DNA from: Gammaproteobacteria bacterium | Lineage (GTDB): Bacteria; Pseudomonadota; Gammaproteobacteria; Nitrococcales; Nitrococcaceae | Direction of reading: 5' to 3' | NCBI GenBank assembly: GCA_030433275.1 | Contig: JAUILK010000003.1 | Location: 87,884-151,883 of the forward strand | Length of the DNA: 64,000 bases | Notes under the pieces: model-generated | What the model saw: the letters and a program-made list of their open reading frames with translations, nothing else | What the model was told of the DNA's origin: nothing | Database searches by the model: none | Position numbers and translations under genes: made by a program | Shown here: positions 43,802 to 52,401 of the stretch, piece after piece | How positions within the stretch are numbered: the stretch's first letter is position 1 | How the letters are laid out: each line of letters starts with the position of its first letter

Positions 43802-44154
43802 CCTAATGGGGTTCCGTATGCGGGTGTAATGGGGTTTTGAGCACGGTCAAAACCGGCGATGATGGGTGCTTCGTGTTTTAAGTCGCGGTACACGGCAAGC
43901 TTGGCCAGTTCTCCGAGCGGTAGCCAAATTAGGCAATACAGCCAGATCAAACCGATGTGCGACCGTGGGATCAGTGTGATAAATCCACCGAAGCCGGCAA
44001 TCCGTACGGTCAGCGATTGCGTGCCGAAAATGGCTCCGAACAGGTTCGACGCCGGGTGCGGCGAGGCAACAAACGGTCGATGGGTGCATGTTATGTTGGC
44101 CATCGGCAACGCCCGGTCGTGCAAAGTGATTTTGTCTCCCAAACACTCGATCAC
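43789..44154 (-). pseudogene. Probable C-terminal remnant of a P-type H+-ATPase
   Basis: An open frame whose middle reads THRPFVASPHP, then LFGAIFGTQSLTVRIAGFGG, then HIGLIWLYCLIWLPLGELAK and LAVYRDLKH. This follows the end of plasma-membrane-type proton P-ATPases (TRxxPFW, then GTQxxAT, then LVWxYALxWFLxxDxxKLxxYR). The phosphorylation and nucleotide domains are absent and the upstream sequence meets ackA directly, so only the last two or three helices survive. The exact ends are uncertain, and it overlaps the xfp start by 13 bases. Confidence 0.5.
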
Positions 44155-44242
44155 GCGAAGATCGATACCCGAAGTGCTCGGAACAGCAATCTCTTTACCG
44201 CCGTTACTTATTGTGCCCGAAACCTCAAGCTGATCCTCACAG

Positions 44243-45433
44243 CTACGTTGCAGTCCGCTCGTTCAGTACGTTGTGGGTATGGCGGGCGATCATCCGCTCT
44301 TCATTGGTTGGAATTACCCACACCGATACGGCGCTGTCTTTGGTGCTGATACGGGGGGCATGCTGTTCGTTGGCTGCGGCATCGAACCGCACGCCCAGCC
44401 AGGCCGCCAATTCACAGACTCGCGCTCGGATCGGCGCGGCCCGCTCCCCGATACCTGCAGTAAACACCAGAGCGTCCAGTCCATTCAAAGTGGCCGTCAG
44501 CGCGCCGATCTCGCGATTGATACGGTAGGTATAGAGCGCGATGGCCTCGCGGGCACTCGGCAGGTCACTGGCCAGCAGTTTGCGCATGTCGTTGCTGATC
44601 CCAGATACGCCGAGCAATCCGGATCGGTGGTACAGCAGATCAGTCACCTCGGCGCGGCTCATACCGAACGCGTCCTGCAGATACAGCACGACGCCTGGGT
44701 CGAGACTGCCGCAGCGGGTTCCCATCGGCAGGCCATCCAAGGCGGTGAAGCCCATGGTGGTATCGATGCTCTGGCCGCCGCGCAGCGCACAGAGACTGGC
44801 GCCGTTGCCGAGATGGGCCACGATTATCCGGCCGGCGGCTACCGCCCGGCCAACCACTTCGGGCAAGGTTTCGGCGATGTACTCATAGGACAGGCCGTGG
44901 AAGCCGTAGCGGCGGATGCCGGCATCGAAATACTCACGCGGCAGGGCGAAGCGCTGCGAGAGCGGCGGCAGCTTGTGGTGGAAGGCGGTATCGAAACAGG
45001 CCACTTGCGGCAATGCCGGCTCCAACTCGGCCAGGGTGCGGATACCGGCCAGATTGTGTGGTTGGTGCAACGGCGCCAACGGGTTGAGCTGCTCGAGCTC
45101 GGCCAGCACGGCAGTATCGACTCGCACCGCTGCTTTGAACCGGGTGCCCCCGTGCACCACCCGATGGCCGACCGCAGCAATCTCACGGGCCATCTCGCGC
45201 TCTCGTCCCCACGCTACCAGGAGGGCCATGGCCTGGCCGTGATCGAGACCCTCACCCAGCGCTTTATCGACTACCGGTGCACCGTTGTGGTCGACAGCGC
45301 GCAGCCGGACCGCCGCGCCAAGGCCTTCGATCTGGCCATGGCCGAGCAGTGGCAGTCCTTCATCGTCGCCGTCGTAAAGGCCAAATTTGATGCTGGACGA
45401 CCCGCTGTTGAGCACCAGGATATCGCTATTCAC
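44243..45433 (-). CDS. ackA: Acetate kinase
   Basis: 396 residues. Family motifs are NSGSSSIKFGLY (9-20), the catalytic region VVHGGTRF (about 92-99), FDTAFHHKLP, AHLGNGASLCA, MGTRCGSLDPGVV and FTAGIGERA. It interconverts acetyl phosphate plus ADP with acetate plus ATP. The start overlaps the stop of the MaoC-Pta gene (ATGA), so the two are coupled; the product of phosphoketolase feeds both. Length and motifs intact. Confidence 0.95.
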   Translation of the reverse strand: MNSDILVLNSGSSSIKFGLYDGDDEGLPLLGHGQIEGLGAAVRLRAVDHNGAPVVDKALGEGLDHGQAMALLVAWGREREMAREIAAVGHRVVHGGTRFKAAVRVDTAVLAELEQLNPLAPLHQPHNLAGIRTLAELEPALPQVACFDTAFHHKLPPLSQRFALPREYFDAGIRRYGFHGLSYEYIAETLPEVVGRAVAAGRIIVAHLGNGASLCALRGGQSIDTTMGFTALDGLPMGTRCGSLDPGVVLYLQDAFGMSRAEVTDLLYHRSGLLGVSGISNDMRKLLASDLPSAREAIALYTYRINREIGALTATLNGLDALVFTAGIGERAAPIRARVCELAAWLGVRFDAAANEQHAPRISTKDSAVSVWVIPTNEERMIARHTHNVLNERTAT

Positions 45434-46827
45434 GCCAACATCTCACGCCGGTGCTGGACCAGCAGCACGGCGAGCGCGCAGGAAGCCATGCGCGAGATGG
45501 CGTCATCGGCGCGGCTGGTGAGGATAATCGGCACCCGCGCGCCGAGTGCGATACCGGCGCCTTCTGCGCCGCCCAAATATTCAAGCTGTTTAGCGAGCAT
45601 GTTGCCGGCGTCCAGATTGGGTACCACCAGAATATCGGCTTGCCCCGCCACCTTCGAGCTGATCTCCTTGGCAGCCGCCGCTTCTGCGGATACGGCGTTG
45701 TCGAACGCCAGCGGTCCATCGACCAGGCCACCGCGGATCTGCCCGCGCTCGGCCATCTTGCACAACGCGGCCGCCTCGAGAGTGGATCGGATCGTCGGAG
45801 TCACGGTTTCCACCGCCGAAAGAATGGCTACCCGCGGTTCGTCGATGGCAAGCGCATGAGCCAGATCAATAGCGCTTTGAACGATATCGCGTTTGTTGTC
45901 GAGTGAAGGTTCGATATTGATCGCAGCGTCGGTAATAAACAAAGGCCGAGCATAGGTTGGCACGTCGAACGCGAATACATGGCTCAGCCGCCGCTCGGTG
46001 CGCAGTCCGTTCGCTTTATCGAGCACCGCACGAAGCAGTTCGTTGGTATGCAAGCTGCCTTTCATCAGCGCCTGCACCTCGCCGGAGCGGGCCAACTCAA
46101 CAGCCCGCTCCGCAGCCGCGTGACTGTGCGGCGTGGCAATCAGTCGATAGCGGCCGAGATCGAGCCCCTCGGTCTCGGCCACGGCGCGGATTTTGTGCTC
46201 GGGACCGACCAACACCGGTTCGATCAAGCCGGCTTCGGCCGCAGCGAGCGCTCCGGCAAGAGAGAGTTTGTCGATCGGATGAACGACGGCTGTGCTAAGG
46301 GCCGGGCATCCGCGAGCGGCTGCCATCAGCCGATGCAGATGGATGCGCTCGGCCAGGTGCACCTTCGGCACCACCCAGCGTGGTCGGTGCACCTTCTCGG
46401 CTGGAGCCACCACCTCGGCCGTGCCGCTGACCACTACCTCGCCTTCTTGATTACGGCATTGGCAATCCAAGCTTACGCGCCCTTTTTCGCTGTCCTTGGA
46501 GGTGACCGTCACGCTCACGGTGAGGCGATCACCGAGTTTGACCGGGCGCCGGAACCGCAGGCTCTGGCCAAGATAAATTGTACCCGGCCCCGGCAACTGA
46601 GTGCCGAGCACGGTGGAGATCAGCGCACCGCCCCACATACCGTGGGCGATGACCTCATGGAAGCGGCTGCTCCTGGCGTAGTCGTCGTCGACATGGGCTG
46701 GATTGACGTCGCCCGAGAGCGCGGCGAACAGCTTGATGTCCTGCAGGGTAAGCGCGCGTTCCAAGCTGGCTGAGTCGCCGATTTGGATCTCGTCGAAAAT
46801 GCGGTTTTCGATGAACTCCTGCCGCAT
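45430..46827 (-). CDS. MaoC-like hydratase fused to phosphate acetyl/butyryltransferase
   Basis: 465 residues. The N-terminal MaoC/hot-dog domain (about 1-150) has the hydratase motif SGDVNPAHVDDDYARSSRF and HGMWGGALIST. The C-terminal Pta/Ptb domain (about 160-465) has DKLSLAGALAAAEAGLIEPVL, MKGSLHTNELLRAVL, ITDAAINIEP and the ending NAVSAEAAAAK...GADILVV-like. One half should hydrate enoyl-CoA, the other exchange acyl-CoA and acyl phosphate. Start ATG 46825-46827 is chosen over a longer unlikely frame. It sits between a broken fabI and ackA. Confidence 0.9.
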   Translation of the reverse strand: MRQEFIENRIFDEIQIGDSASLERALTLQDIKLFAALSGDVNPAHVDDDYARSSRFHEVIAHGMWGGALISTVLGTQLPGPGTIYLGQSLRFRRPVKLGDRLTVSVTVTSKDSEKGRVSLDCQCRNQEGEVVVSGTAEVVAPAEKVHRPRWVVPKVHLAERIHLHRLMAAARGCPALSTAVVHPIDKLSLAGALAAAEAGLIEPVLVGPEHKIRAVAETEGLDLGRYRLIATPHSHAAAERAVELARSGEVQALMKGSLHTNELLRAVLDKANGLRTERRLSHVFAFDVPTYARPLFITDAAINIEPSLDNKRDIVQSAIDLAHALAIDEPRVAILSAVETVTPTIRSTLEAAALCKMAERGQIRGGLVDGPLAFDNAVSAEAAAAKEISSKVAGQADILVVPNLDAGNMLAKQLEYLGGAEGAGIALGARVPIILTSRADDAISRMASCALAVLLVQHRREMLA

Positions 46828-46838
46828 AGTAATAAGCC

Positions 46839-47399
46839 TCAACCCAGGATGTGGTAGCCGGCATCCACGAATACGGTGTGGCCAGTCATGCAGCGCGCGC
46901 CGTCGCTGACCAAGCAAGCGGCGATTCGGCCGACATCATCGATATCAACCCGATAACGAACCGGTGCGCGGGTGGTGACATCGTTGAGCAATGCATCGAA
47001 ATGCTTGATACCGGAGGCCGCACGGGTCTCGAGCGGACCGGGCGAGACCGCGTGCACTCGGATGCCCTTGGGACCAAGCTCGGCGGCCATGTAGCGTACC
47101 GCGCATTCCAATGCGGCTTTCACCGGCCCCATCAGGTTTGTAGTGCTCGACGACTTTTACCGCGCCGTAATAGCTCATGGTGAGCAAGCATCCACCATCC
47201 GACATCAGGGGCTCGGCCAGTTTTGCCATACGAATAAAAAAGTGGCAGGAGATGTCCATGGCCACGGAGAAGCCTTCACGTGAGCAATCGACGAGCCGGC
47301 TGTGCAAATCGTCCTTGGGAGCGAAGGCAATACTGTGTGTTCGTTGGCAATACCGATAATCAGCCCTTTCTTGCCGACTAAGCTGAGATTTGTGGTCAT
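46839..47399 (-). pseudogene. fabI: Broken enoyl-ACP reductase gene (fabI)
   Basis: Three FabI segments lie in order but in two frames. MTTNLSLVGKKGLIIGIANE at the start (from about 47399) is intact; then an internal deletion removes about 65 codons of the cofactor domain and shifts the frame to LHSRLVDCSREGF, MDISCHFFIRMAKLAEPLM and VKVVEHYKP; after that a second shift leads to MGPVKAALECAVRYMAAELG and GIRVHAVSPGPLETRAASGI, with stop at 46839. The loss of the middle and two shifts rule out function. A working FabI presumably exists elsewhere. Confidence 0.85.
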
Positions 47400-47415
47400 G
47401 GGAATCGTCCTGTGG

Positions 47416-49143
47416 TCAGCGCTGTAGCACATATTCGCCCGGTGCCTCGGCAAGCGGCGGATAGTCTTCGGCACCCATGCCCGGTGCAGCGCTCTGGCCG
47501 CTGGAGCGCTCGGCCAGCCAGTTCTGCCAGGCCGGCCACCAGGAGCCTTCCTGCGCCGGGGTCTGCTTGTACCAGCTGTCGGGATCGATATAGGCCGCGC
47601 CCTCCCCACGGCTCGCCAGGCGATAGCGCCGCCGCGGATGGCCCGGTTCGCTGACAATGCCGGCGTTGTGCCCGCCGCTGGTGAGCAGAAACGTAACTTC
47701 GTCGGCGTCGGCCAGTAAGTGAATCTTGTATGTCGAATGCCAAGGCGCGATATGGTCGCGTTCGGTGCCGACCGCGAAAATCGGTGCACGGATATCGCTC
47801 ACTGCAATCGCTTTACCGTCTACTTGATAGCGGCCTTCAGCCAAATCGTTATTGAGAAACAGCCGGCGTAGATACTCCGAGTGCATGCGGTAAGGCATGC
47901 GCGTGGCATCGGCATTCCAAGCCATCAAGTCGAACATCGGTTGGCGGTTACCGAGCTGGTATTCGTGCACCATGCGTGACCAGATCAAGTCGTTGGAGCG
48001 CAGCAACTGGAAGGCACCGGCCATCTGCACGGTATCCAATACGCCTTGTGCCCACATGATGTCTTCAAGGAAGGCGAGCTGGCTGTCGTCGATGAACAGC
48101 ATGAGTTCACCCGCCTCGGTGAAATCGACCTGGGCTGCAAGCATAGTGATCGAGGTCAACCGGTGATCACCGTCGCGGGCCATAGCGGCGGCGGCGATCG
48201 CCAGCAGCGTGCCGCCGAGGCAGTAGCCGACTGCGTGCACCTTGGATTTGGGCACGACGGCGTTGACTGCAGCGAGCGCTTCCATCACCCCCAGACGGTG
48301 GTAGTCATCCATACCGAGATGACCGTCCTCGGCGTTGGGGTTGCGCCAGGAAACCATGAACACGGTATGGCCCTGCTCGACCAGGTAACGCACCAGCGAG
48401 TTGCTCGGCGATAGATCCAGAATGTAGTACTTCATGATCCAGGCCGGCACGATCAGGACCGGTTCGCGATGGACCTGCCGGGTCGTCGGCGCATACTGGA
48501 GCAGTTCGATGAGGTGATTACGATAGATTACCTTGCCCGGCGTCACGCCGACTTCGTGACCGACCCGATAATTTTCCGCACCGACTGGCTTCTTTCCGGC
48601 GATGGCGCGCTGCCAATCATCGACGAAATTCTTCCAGCCGCGCAATAAATTAGCCCCGCCCTGGGCCATCGTAGTTTTCTGCACCTCGGGGTTGGTGAGC
48701 GGGAAATTGGACGGCGACCACATGTCCAACAGCTGACGGGCGGCAAACTCGACCGCGTTTTCATGGTGACGCGACAACCCATGGATGCCCGTGGTGGCGT
48801 TGTGCCACCATTGCTGATTGAGCAAAAATCCTTGATAGATCAAATTGTACGGCCAGCGCCGCCAACCCTCGTGCTGGAAGCGTCGGTCTTGCGGTAACGG
48901 TTCGATGCAAGATGGCTGATCGTCGCCGTGCGCGCAGCGACTGGCGTAGCTTGCCAGCCGCAGATTCTTGCGCAACGCCTTCTGAGCGAGCTGCACCTGC
49001 TTGCCGGGCGATAGGGCCAGATGCGCCAGCCAATCCGTGTAGCTCAGCAGCAGCGCCGCCGGTGACAGATTTAAGGTGACCCGCCCGATCAGGGCATGGA
49101 CCATCCGATCTATGCTGTTATGCGCGTCGGTATCCATGAGCAC
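47416..49143 (-). CDS. phaC: Poly(3-hydroxyalkanoate) synthase
   Basis: 575 residues, alpha/beta hydrolase. The lipase-like box GYCLGG places the catalytic cysteine at about Cys308; the Asp is in GTERDHIAPW and the His in SGGHNAGI. N-terminal PhaC segments (NFPLTNPEV, GGANLLRGWKNF, VGVTPGKVIYRN) are complete. It polymerises 3-hydroxyacyl-CoA into storage granules. It is the first gene of the operon that continues with the broken fabI, maoC-pta and ackA, which links acetyl-CoA supply to storage. Two ATGs (49143, 49137) are possible starts. Confidence 0.93.
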   Translation of the reverse strand: MLMDTDAHNSIDRMVHALIGRVTLNLSPAALLLSYTDWLAHLALSPGKQVQLAQKALRKNLRLASYASRCAHGDDQPSCIEPLPQDRRFQHEGWRRWPYNLIYQGFLLNQQWWHNATTGIHGLSRHHENAVEFAARQLLDMWSPSNFPLTNPEVQKTTMAQGGANLLRGWKNFVDDWQRAIAGKKPVGAENYRVGHEVGVTPGKVIYRNHLIELLQYAPTTRQVHREPVLIVPAWIMKYYILDLSPSNSLVRYLVEQGHTVFMVSWRNPNAEDGHLGMDDYHRLGVMEALAAVNAVVPKSKVHAVGYCLGGTLLAIAAAAMARDGDHRLTSITMLAAQVDFTEAGELMLFIDDSQLAFLEDIMWAQGVLDTVQMAGAFQLLRSNDLIWSRMVHEYQLGNRQPMFDLMAWNADATRMPYRMHSEYLRRLFLNNDLAEGRYQVDGKAIAVSDIRAPIFAVGTERDHIAPWHSTYKIHLLADADEVTFLLTSGGHNAGIVSEPGHPRRRYRLASRGEGAAYIDPDSWYKQTPAQEGSWWPAWQNWLAERSSGQSAAPGMGAEDYPPLAEAPGEYVLQR

Positions 49144-49647
49144 GAGATAGCCTCTGGGTCGTACGGCGTATAGAGTTTAGCCTACATATTGCAATGCAGC
49201 ATTAATTTTAAGCAAGTGTCTCGGAGGGGTTGTTCGCCCGAGGCAATCGCCATTGCCCCGGCCGGTTGCGGGTTTCCTGTCCGTCCTGGCCATGGAGGGA
49301 AATGCAGCGGCGTGTGTGGCTGTTGGGTAGGGATAATAAAGAGCGATCACCCGCAGCGCGGGTGAGGCGCTACGCCCGTACGGCCTTAGTGGTGCGCTTA
49401 CGCCAAAGCGCCCTCGCGTAGCACGGCGTCTCACAAATAACGGTAAAGGTCGGCTATGTTCGGAACGGTGTTCGATGCCCGGTGTGGCGCAGAGGCGGGC
49501 AAGTGCTTGGCTTTTGTACGCGCCGTGTTCGTATGCGGTTCGTGGGCCGATCGGCAAACTGAATGCCGTTGTCGGTGAGCAAAAATCCGCCTCCCGATCG
49601 ACCGATGTGGTTAAACAGCAGCATGAGTGGTTAGGGCGTCAGAGCGC
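49144..49647. other. Intergenic region upstream of phaC
   Basis: About 500 bases without a supportable gene. On the minus strand TTGCAA and TATACG, 16 bases apart (about 49170-49197), could be the phaC promoter. The remaining frames are short, lack ribosome sites and overlap one another. Confidence 0.4.
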
Positions 49648-49953
49648 TCACCCTGGGTGTCCGGCTTCAAAATAGCGCGTCTGCGCGACCTCTTTTTGCG
49701 ATTCGATTTTCTTAAGGACGTCTTCGATACTGGCCAATCCCTCAAACACAGCGCCATCCTGAGTCATTTGATCGAGTAACTTACGGCAAGATCGGTACCG
49801 CGATTGTTTCAGCTCTTTCAATGTGGTGAAAAACACATCCTCGCCTGAGAGCTTCGCGATCTCATCACGCAATGCGCGCGCTCTTTCCAAACGTCGATCT
49901 AATGAATCGATGCAATTATCCAACGCATCAATTACTTGGAGCCTAACTGACAT
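49648..49953 (-). CDS. Unknown small helical protein
   Basis: 101 residues, MSVRLQVIDALDNCIDSLDRR, then RARALRDEIAKLSGEDVFF and a second helical part ending AQTRYFEAGHPG. Charged and rich in helices, likely a coiled-coil dimer; no domain recognised. GGAGG lies shortly before ATG 49951-49953, and base composition is lower in GC than the neighbours. It lies between the PHA cluster and the contractile-system operon on the same strand. Confidence 0.6.
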   Translation of the reverse strand: MSVRLQVIDALDNCIDSLDRRLERARALRDEIAKLSGEDVFFTTLKELKQSRYRSCRKLLDQMTQDGAVFEGLASIEDVLKKIESQKEVAQTRYFEAGHPG

Positions 49954-50049
49954 CTTCCGCCCTCCTCCGCTATGCATTTAGCTCCGTCCGTCACCTCCGC
50001 AACTCCATAAGGATAGAGCTTAGCGAAAACCGCCGGCCGCGCTGACAGT

Positions 50050-50068
50050 GGCACTCACTCTGAGTGCC
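50050..50068. terminator. Hairpin downstream of the contractile-system operon
   Basis: GGCACTCACTCTGAGTGCC forms an 8-bp stem with a 3-base loop, about 160 bases after the last gene of the operon. No T-run follows on the minus strand, so it is only a possible terminator. The rest of 49954-50228 has nothing I can support. Confidence 0.35.
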
Positions 50069-50228
50069 GAATCCGTATGCTTACCGGGAATCGCGGGCAA
50101 AGCAAGTGATCGAGCTGAGATTCCGCTCCGGTACCACCGTGCATCGAGCTCAGGCTGCGTGTTCCACAAATCCAGCCATATAGGCTCGCTCGCCGATGAA
50201 TAGGGAGCCTACCGCGCGCCGAGCCTGT

Positions 50229-50906
50229 TCAGGCGATCGCCTTTAGCGTTGCGATAATTCCGAACACCAAGCCCAGAACGGCCCAGATTGCGGCCAGAAT
50301 CACCGCGATGAGCGCGGCGATTAGATCGGTTATGCTGACCAAGAAACCGGGTATGAAACCGTGTAGGAACGAAACGAGAATCGTCGCAAGCAAGGATGTG
50401 GCGATTAGCAGCACCAGCCCTTTGTTCTCCAGGAAGCGTGGATGGGCGAGAATCAACGCGCCGCTGCTGAGCAACTTGCAGGTCATCAGCAGTGCCAAGG
50501 TGGCAGCGGCCGCCGCGCCGGGAAAATTGGCATAACCCAAGGCCGTATAGACAGCAGGGCCGAAAGGCAGTGCGAGCAGCAACCCGATCAACATCGTGAG
50601 CAGCCCGACGGCGGCCAATCCCACGCCCAGGCAGGCGAGCACCAGCAGCAGGCACACGATCAGGGTGAGACCACCTTGAACCCGCCCGGTGACCCGTTCC
50701 GGAAACACCAGCGGTGCGGCCATCAGCAGTGCGGTAAAGACCAGCTGAGCGTCGATCAAAGCCAAACACGGAATACCCCAGCCTACGGCACCGCCGGAAT
50801 GGCCCAGCAAGGATGAGGCCACCGCAACGCCCAACTCGGCAATCAGCGCCAGCCCGAGTAGACCGAGGGCGAGCAGGAACGGCAGCGTGCGCAGATTGTG
50901 CGGCAT
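50229..50906 (-). CDS. Multi-pass membrane protein at the end of the contractile-system operon
   Basis: 225 residues, MPHNLRTLPFLLALGLLGLA, with about six membrane segments across the whole length and short loops; the last is IAVILAAIWAVLGLVFGIIA. No family recognised. AGGA lies four bases before ATG 50904-50906. It follows the 158-residue protein after only 7 bases, so it is in the same transcript as the baseplate genes. It could be part of a membrane anchor or export pore for the injection machine; that is inference from position. Confidence 0.65.
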   Translation of the reverse strand: MPHNLRTLPFLLALGLLGLALIAELGVAVASSLLGHSGGAVGWGIPCLALIDAQLVFTALLMAAPLVFPERVTGRVQGGLTLIVCLLLVLACLGVGLAAVGLLTMLIGLLLALPFGPAVYTALGYANFPGAAAAATLALLMTCKLLSSGALILAHPRFLENKGLVLLIATSLLATILVSFLHGFIPGFLVSITDLIAALIAVILAAIWAVLGLVFGIIATLKAIA

Positions 50907-50913
50907 GGTTTCC

Positions 50914-51390
50914 TCACTCCTTAAGGCCGATGCGTGCCGTGCTCCCGCGCAAGTTACGGAGCGTGAGACTGCCGCCGCGGTCATAAACGATGAAGGACGG
51001 CTCGGTATCGCGGCTCGTATCCGCCGACCAGCGTTGCTCCTCCACAGGCTTGCCCCGCAGTTTCTGTCCGCTCACCGGGCGGTAGCGAATGCGCACGTTG
51101 CCGCGCACGGTGAACTCGGCGCGGCGCATTTCGGAATCCCTGGCCGGTGCCACCGAAAAAACCGTCGTCTTGTGCGAACCCAGCCGCAACTCGGCCGGGA
51201 AGGACCGGCCATTGCGGGTGAGCTCACGGGCCGCTAGGCGGGGGCCACCGGCCAAACCCTGCAAGGAACGAAGCCAGCCGGGCGGGTTGAAATCCGCAGG
51301 CATGGCACGTTCCCCGCCGCCGAAAGTAGCCGCAACGCCCACTGCGCAGAGTACTGCTGCAATGACCAGCATGATTTGCAGGGCTTTCAT
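50914..51390 (-). CDS. Unknown protein with N-terminal membrane anchor or signal peptide
   Basis: 158 residues. An N-terminal hydrophobic helix (MLVIAAVLCAVGVAATFGGG) is followed by an extracytoplasmic-type domain with FNPPGWLRSLQGL, ARELTRNGRSFPAELRLGS and the ending LRNLRGSTARIGLKE. The pattern FPAELRLGSHKTTVFSVAPA suggests a beta-rich domain. A GTG at 51396 overlapping the previous stop (GTGA) is an alternative start. No family recognised; its position ties it to the contractile system. Confidence 0.65.
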   Translation of the reverse strand: MKALQIMLVIAAVLCAVGVAATFGGGERAMPADFNPPGWLRSLQGLAGGPRLAARELTRNGRSFPAELRLGSHKTTVFSVAPARDSEMRRAEFTVRGNVRIRYRPVSGQKLRGKPVEEQRWSADTSRDTEPSFIVYDRGGSLTLRNLRGSTARIGLKE

Positions 51391-51392
51391 GC

Positions 51393-52346
51393 TCACTGTG
51401 TATTGCCACCCGTATCATCGAGACGCAGCACTCTGACCGCCCTACCTACAACCGGGCGCGAGGATCGTTTGGCGCGCCAATAATGATATTGCAAGCGCAG
51501 CTCTGCGGGGCTGGCGCCAACCCGCTGCGTAACGGTAAAGGCGGCATGCCCGCCTATACTGGTTCGCATTGCCACCCAACGGCCGGGACGCAATTGGCGC
51601 ACATCGATCTCAGCGGTGCTGATGCCGGTTTCCAGCGCTTGTTTGATTTGTGCCAAGGTGGGCGGTTGTTGCCCGCTTTGGCGCATCAGCCGTAACTGCG
51701 CGCCATTTTTGGGCACCAAAGAGCGATCGGTGGCCGTGCGCGCTCGGAACCAGAAGTCGGCCTCGCTGCGCGGCGCGCCCCGCGGCACTTCTCGCCCGAG
51801 ATCCAAATCACCGTGCCAAGTCTGGCTTACCGAAAACCGGCCGGTTTTGTCGGCAGGGATGCTTTCTTCGACCGGCGTGGTACGGTCGATCCCATCGTCA
51901 GCGGTAAACCACCACGCCAGGCCTCCGCCGCCGATCACCAGCACCAGCGCAACCGTAATGACCACCCACCAGGGAAAGCCGGAACCTTTCGGCTGCGGCG
52001 GCATCGATTCAGCCACCTCGAATGCGACCATAGGCCCCTGGTCGTACTCCTCGTCGGTGTTGTCCGCCGACATCACGTCCAGGCGCAGGCCATAGCGTCC
52101 GGCCGGAGTGCCCGGCGGCACCGTGACGGCCACCTTGAAGGTGTGCGTCTGGCCCGGCTGCATATCGCGTTGTTCGGGCGGTGCCAGCTGCAGCCAGCCC
52201 TCCTGAGCGTTGTCCAGCGGCACCGCTCGGGCCCAGGCTTCCACCGCCCGGCCACCGACATAGCGCACGGTGAAACCGGCGGAACCCTTGCCGTCACGCA
52301 GTACCAGCGTAGCATCGGTGGCGCTGATCTCGTAATAGTTGGGCAT
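51393..52346 (-). CDS. Bitopic membrane protein with Ig-like N-terminal domain, contractile-system locus
   Basis: 317 residues. The N-terminal soluble beta domain (about 1-115) has LVLRDGKGSAGFTVRYVGG and the Ig/NEW3-like TVPPGTPAGRYGLRLDV. A single membrane helix follows (WWVVITVALVLVIGGGGLAW, about 125-146), then a second domain (about 160-317) ending HYWRAKRSSRPVVGRAVRVL. No signal peptide, so the first domain is probably cytoplasmic and the second periplasmic. This plan suits a protein linking the baseplate to the inner membrane. It lies 55 bases after the gpI-like gene. Confidence 0.65.
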   Translation of the reverse strand: MPNYYEISATDATLVLRDGKGSAGFTVRYVGGRAVEAWARAVPLDNAQEGWLQLAPPEQRDMQPGQTHTFKVAVTVPPGTPAGRYGLRLDVMSADNTDEEYDQGPMVAFEVAESMPPQPKGSGFPWWVVITVALVLVIGGGGLAWWFTADDGIDRTTPVEESIPADKTGRFSVSQTWHGDLDLGREVPRGAPRSEADFWFRARTATDRSLVPKNGAQLRLMRQSGQQPPTLAQIKQALETGISTAEIDVRQLRPGRWVAMRTSIGGHAAFTVTQRVGASPAELRLQYHYWRAKRSSRPVVGRAVRVLRLDDTGGNTQ

Positions 52347-52401
52347 GGCAACGACAGCTCCTTATCTGATCAAACGGGCTCATGTGAGCAAGATTTACCG
52401 A

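Noticed and set aside
49177..49557. Minus-strand 126-codon frame upstream of phaC
   Set aside because: Starts without a ribosome site, biased to Arg/Pro/Ala as expected by chance, and lies across the probable phaC promoter.
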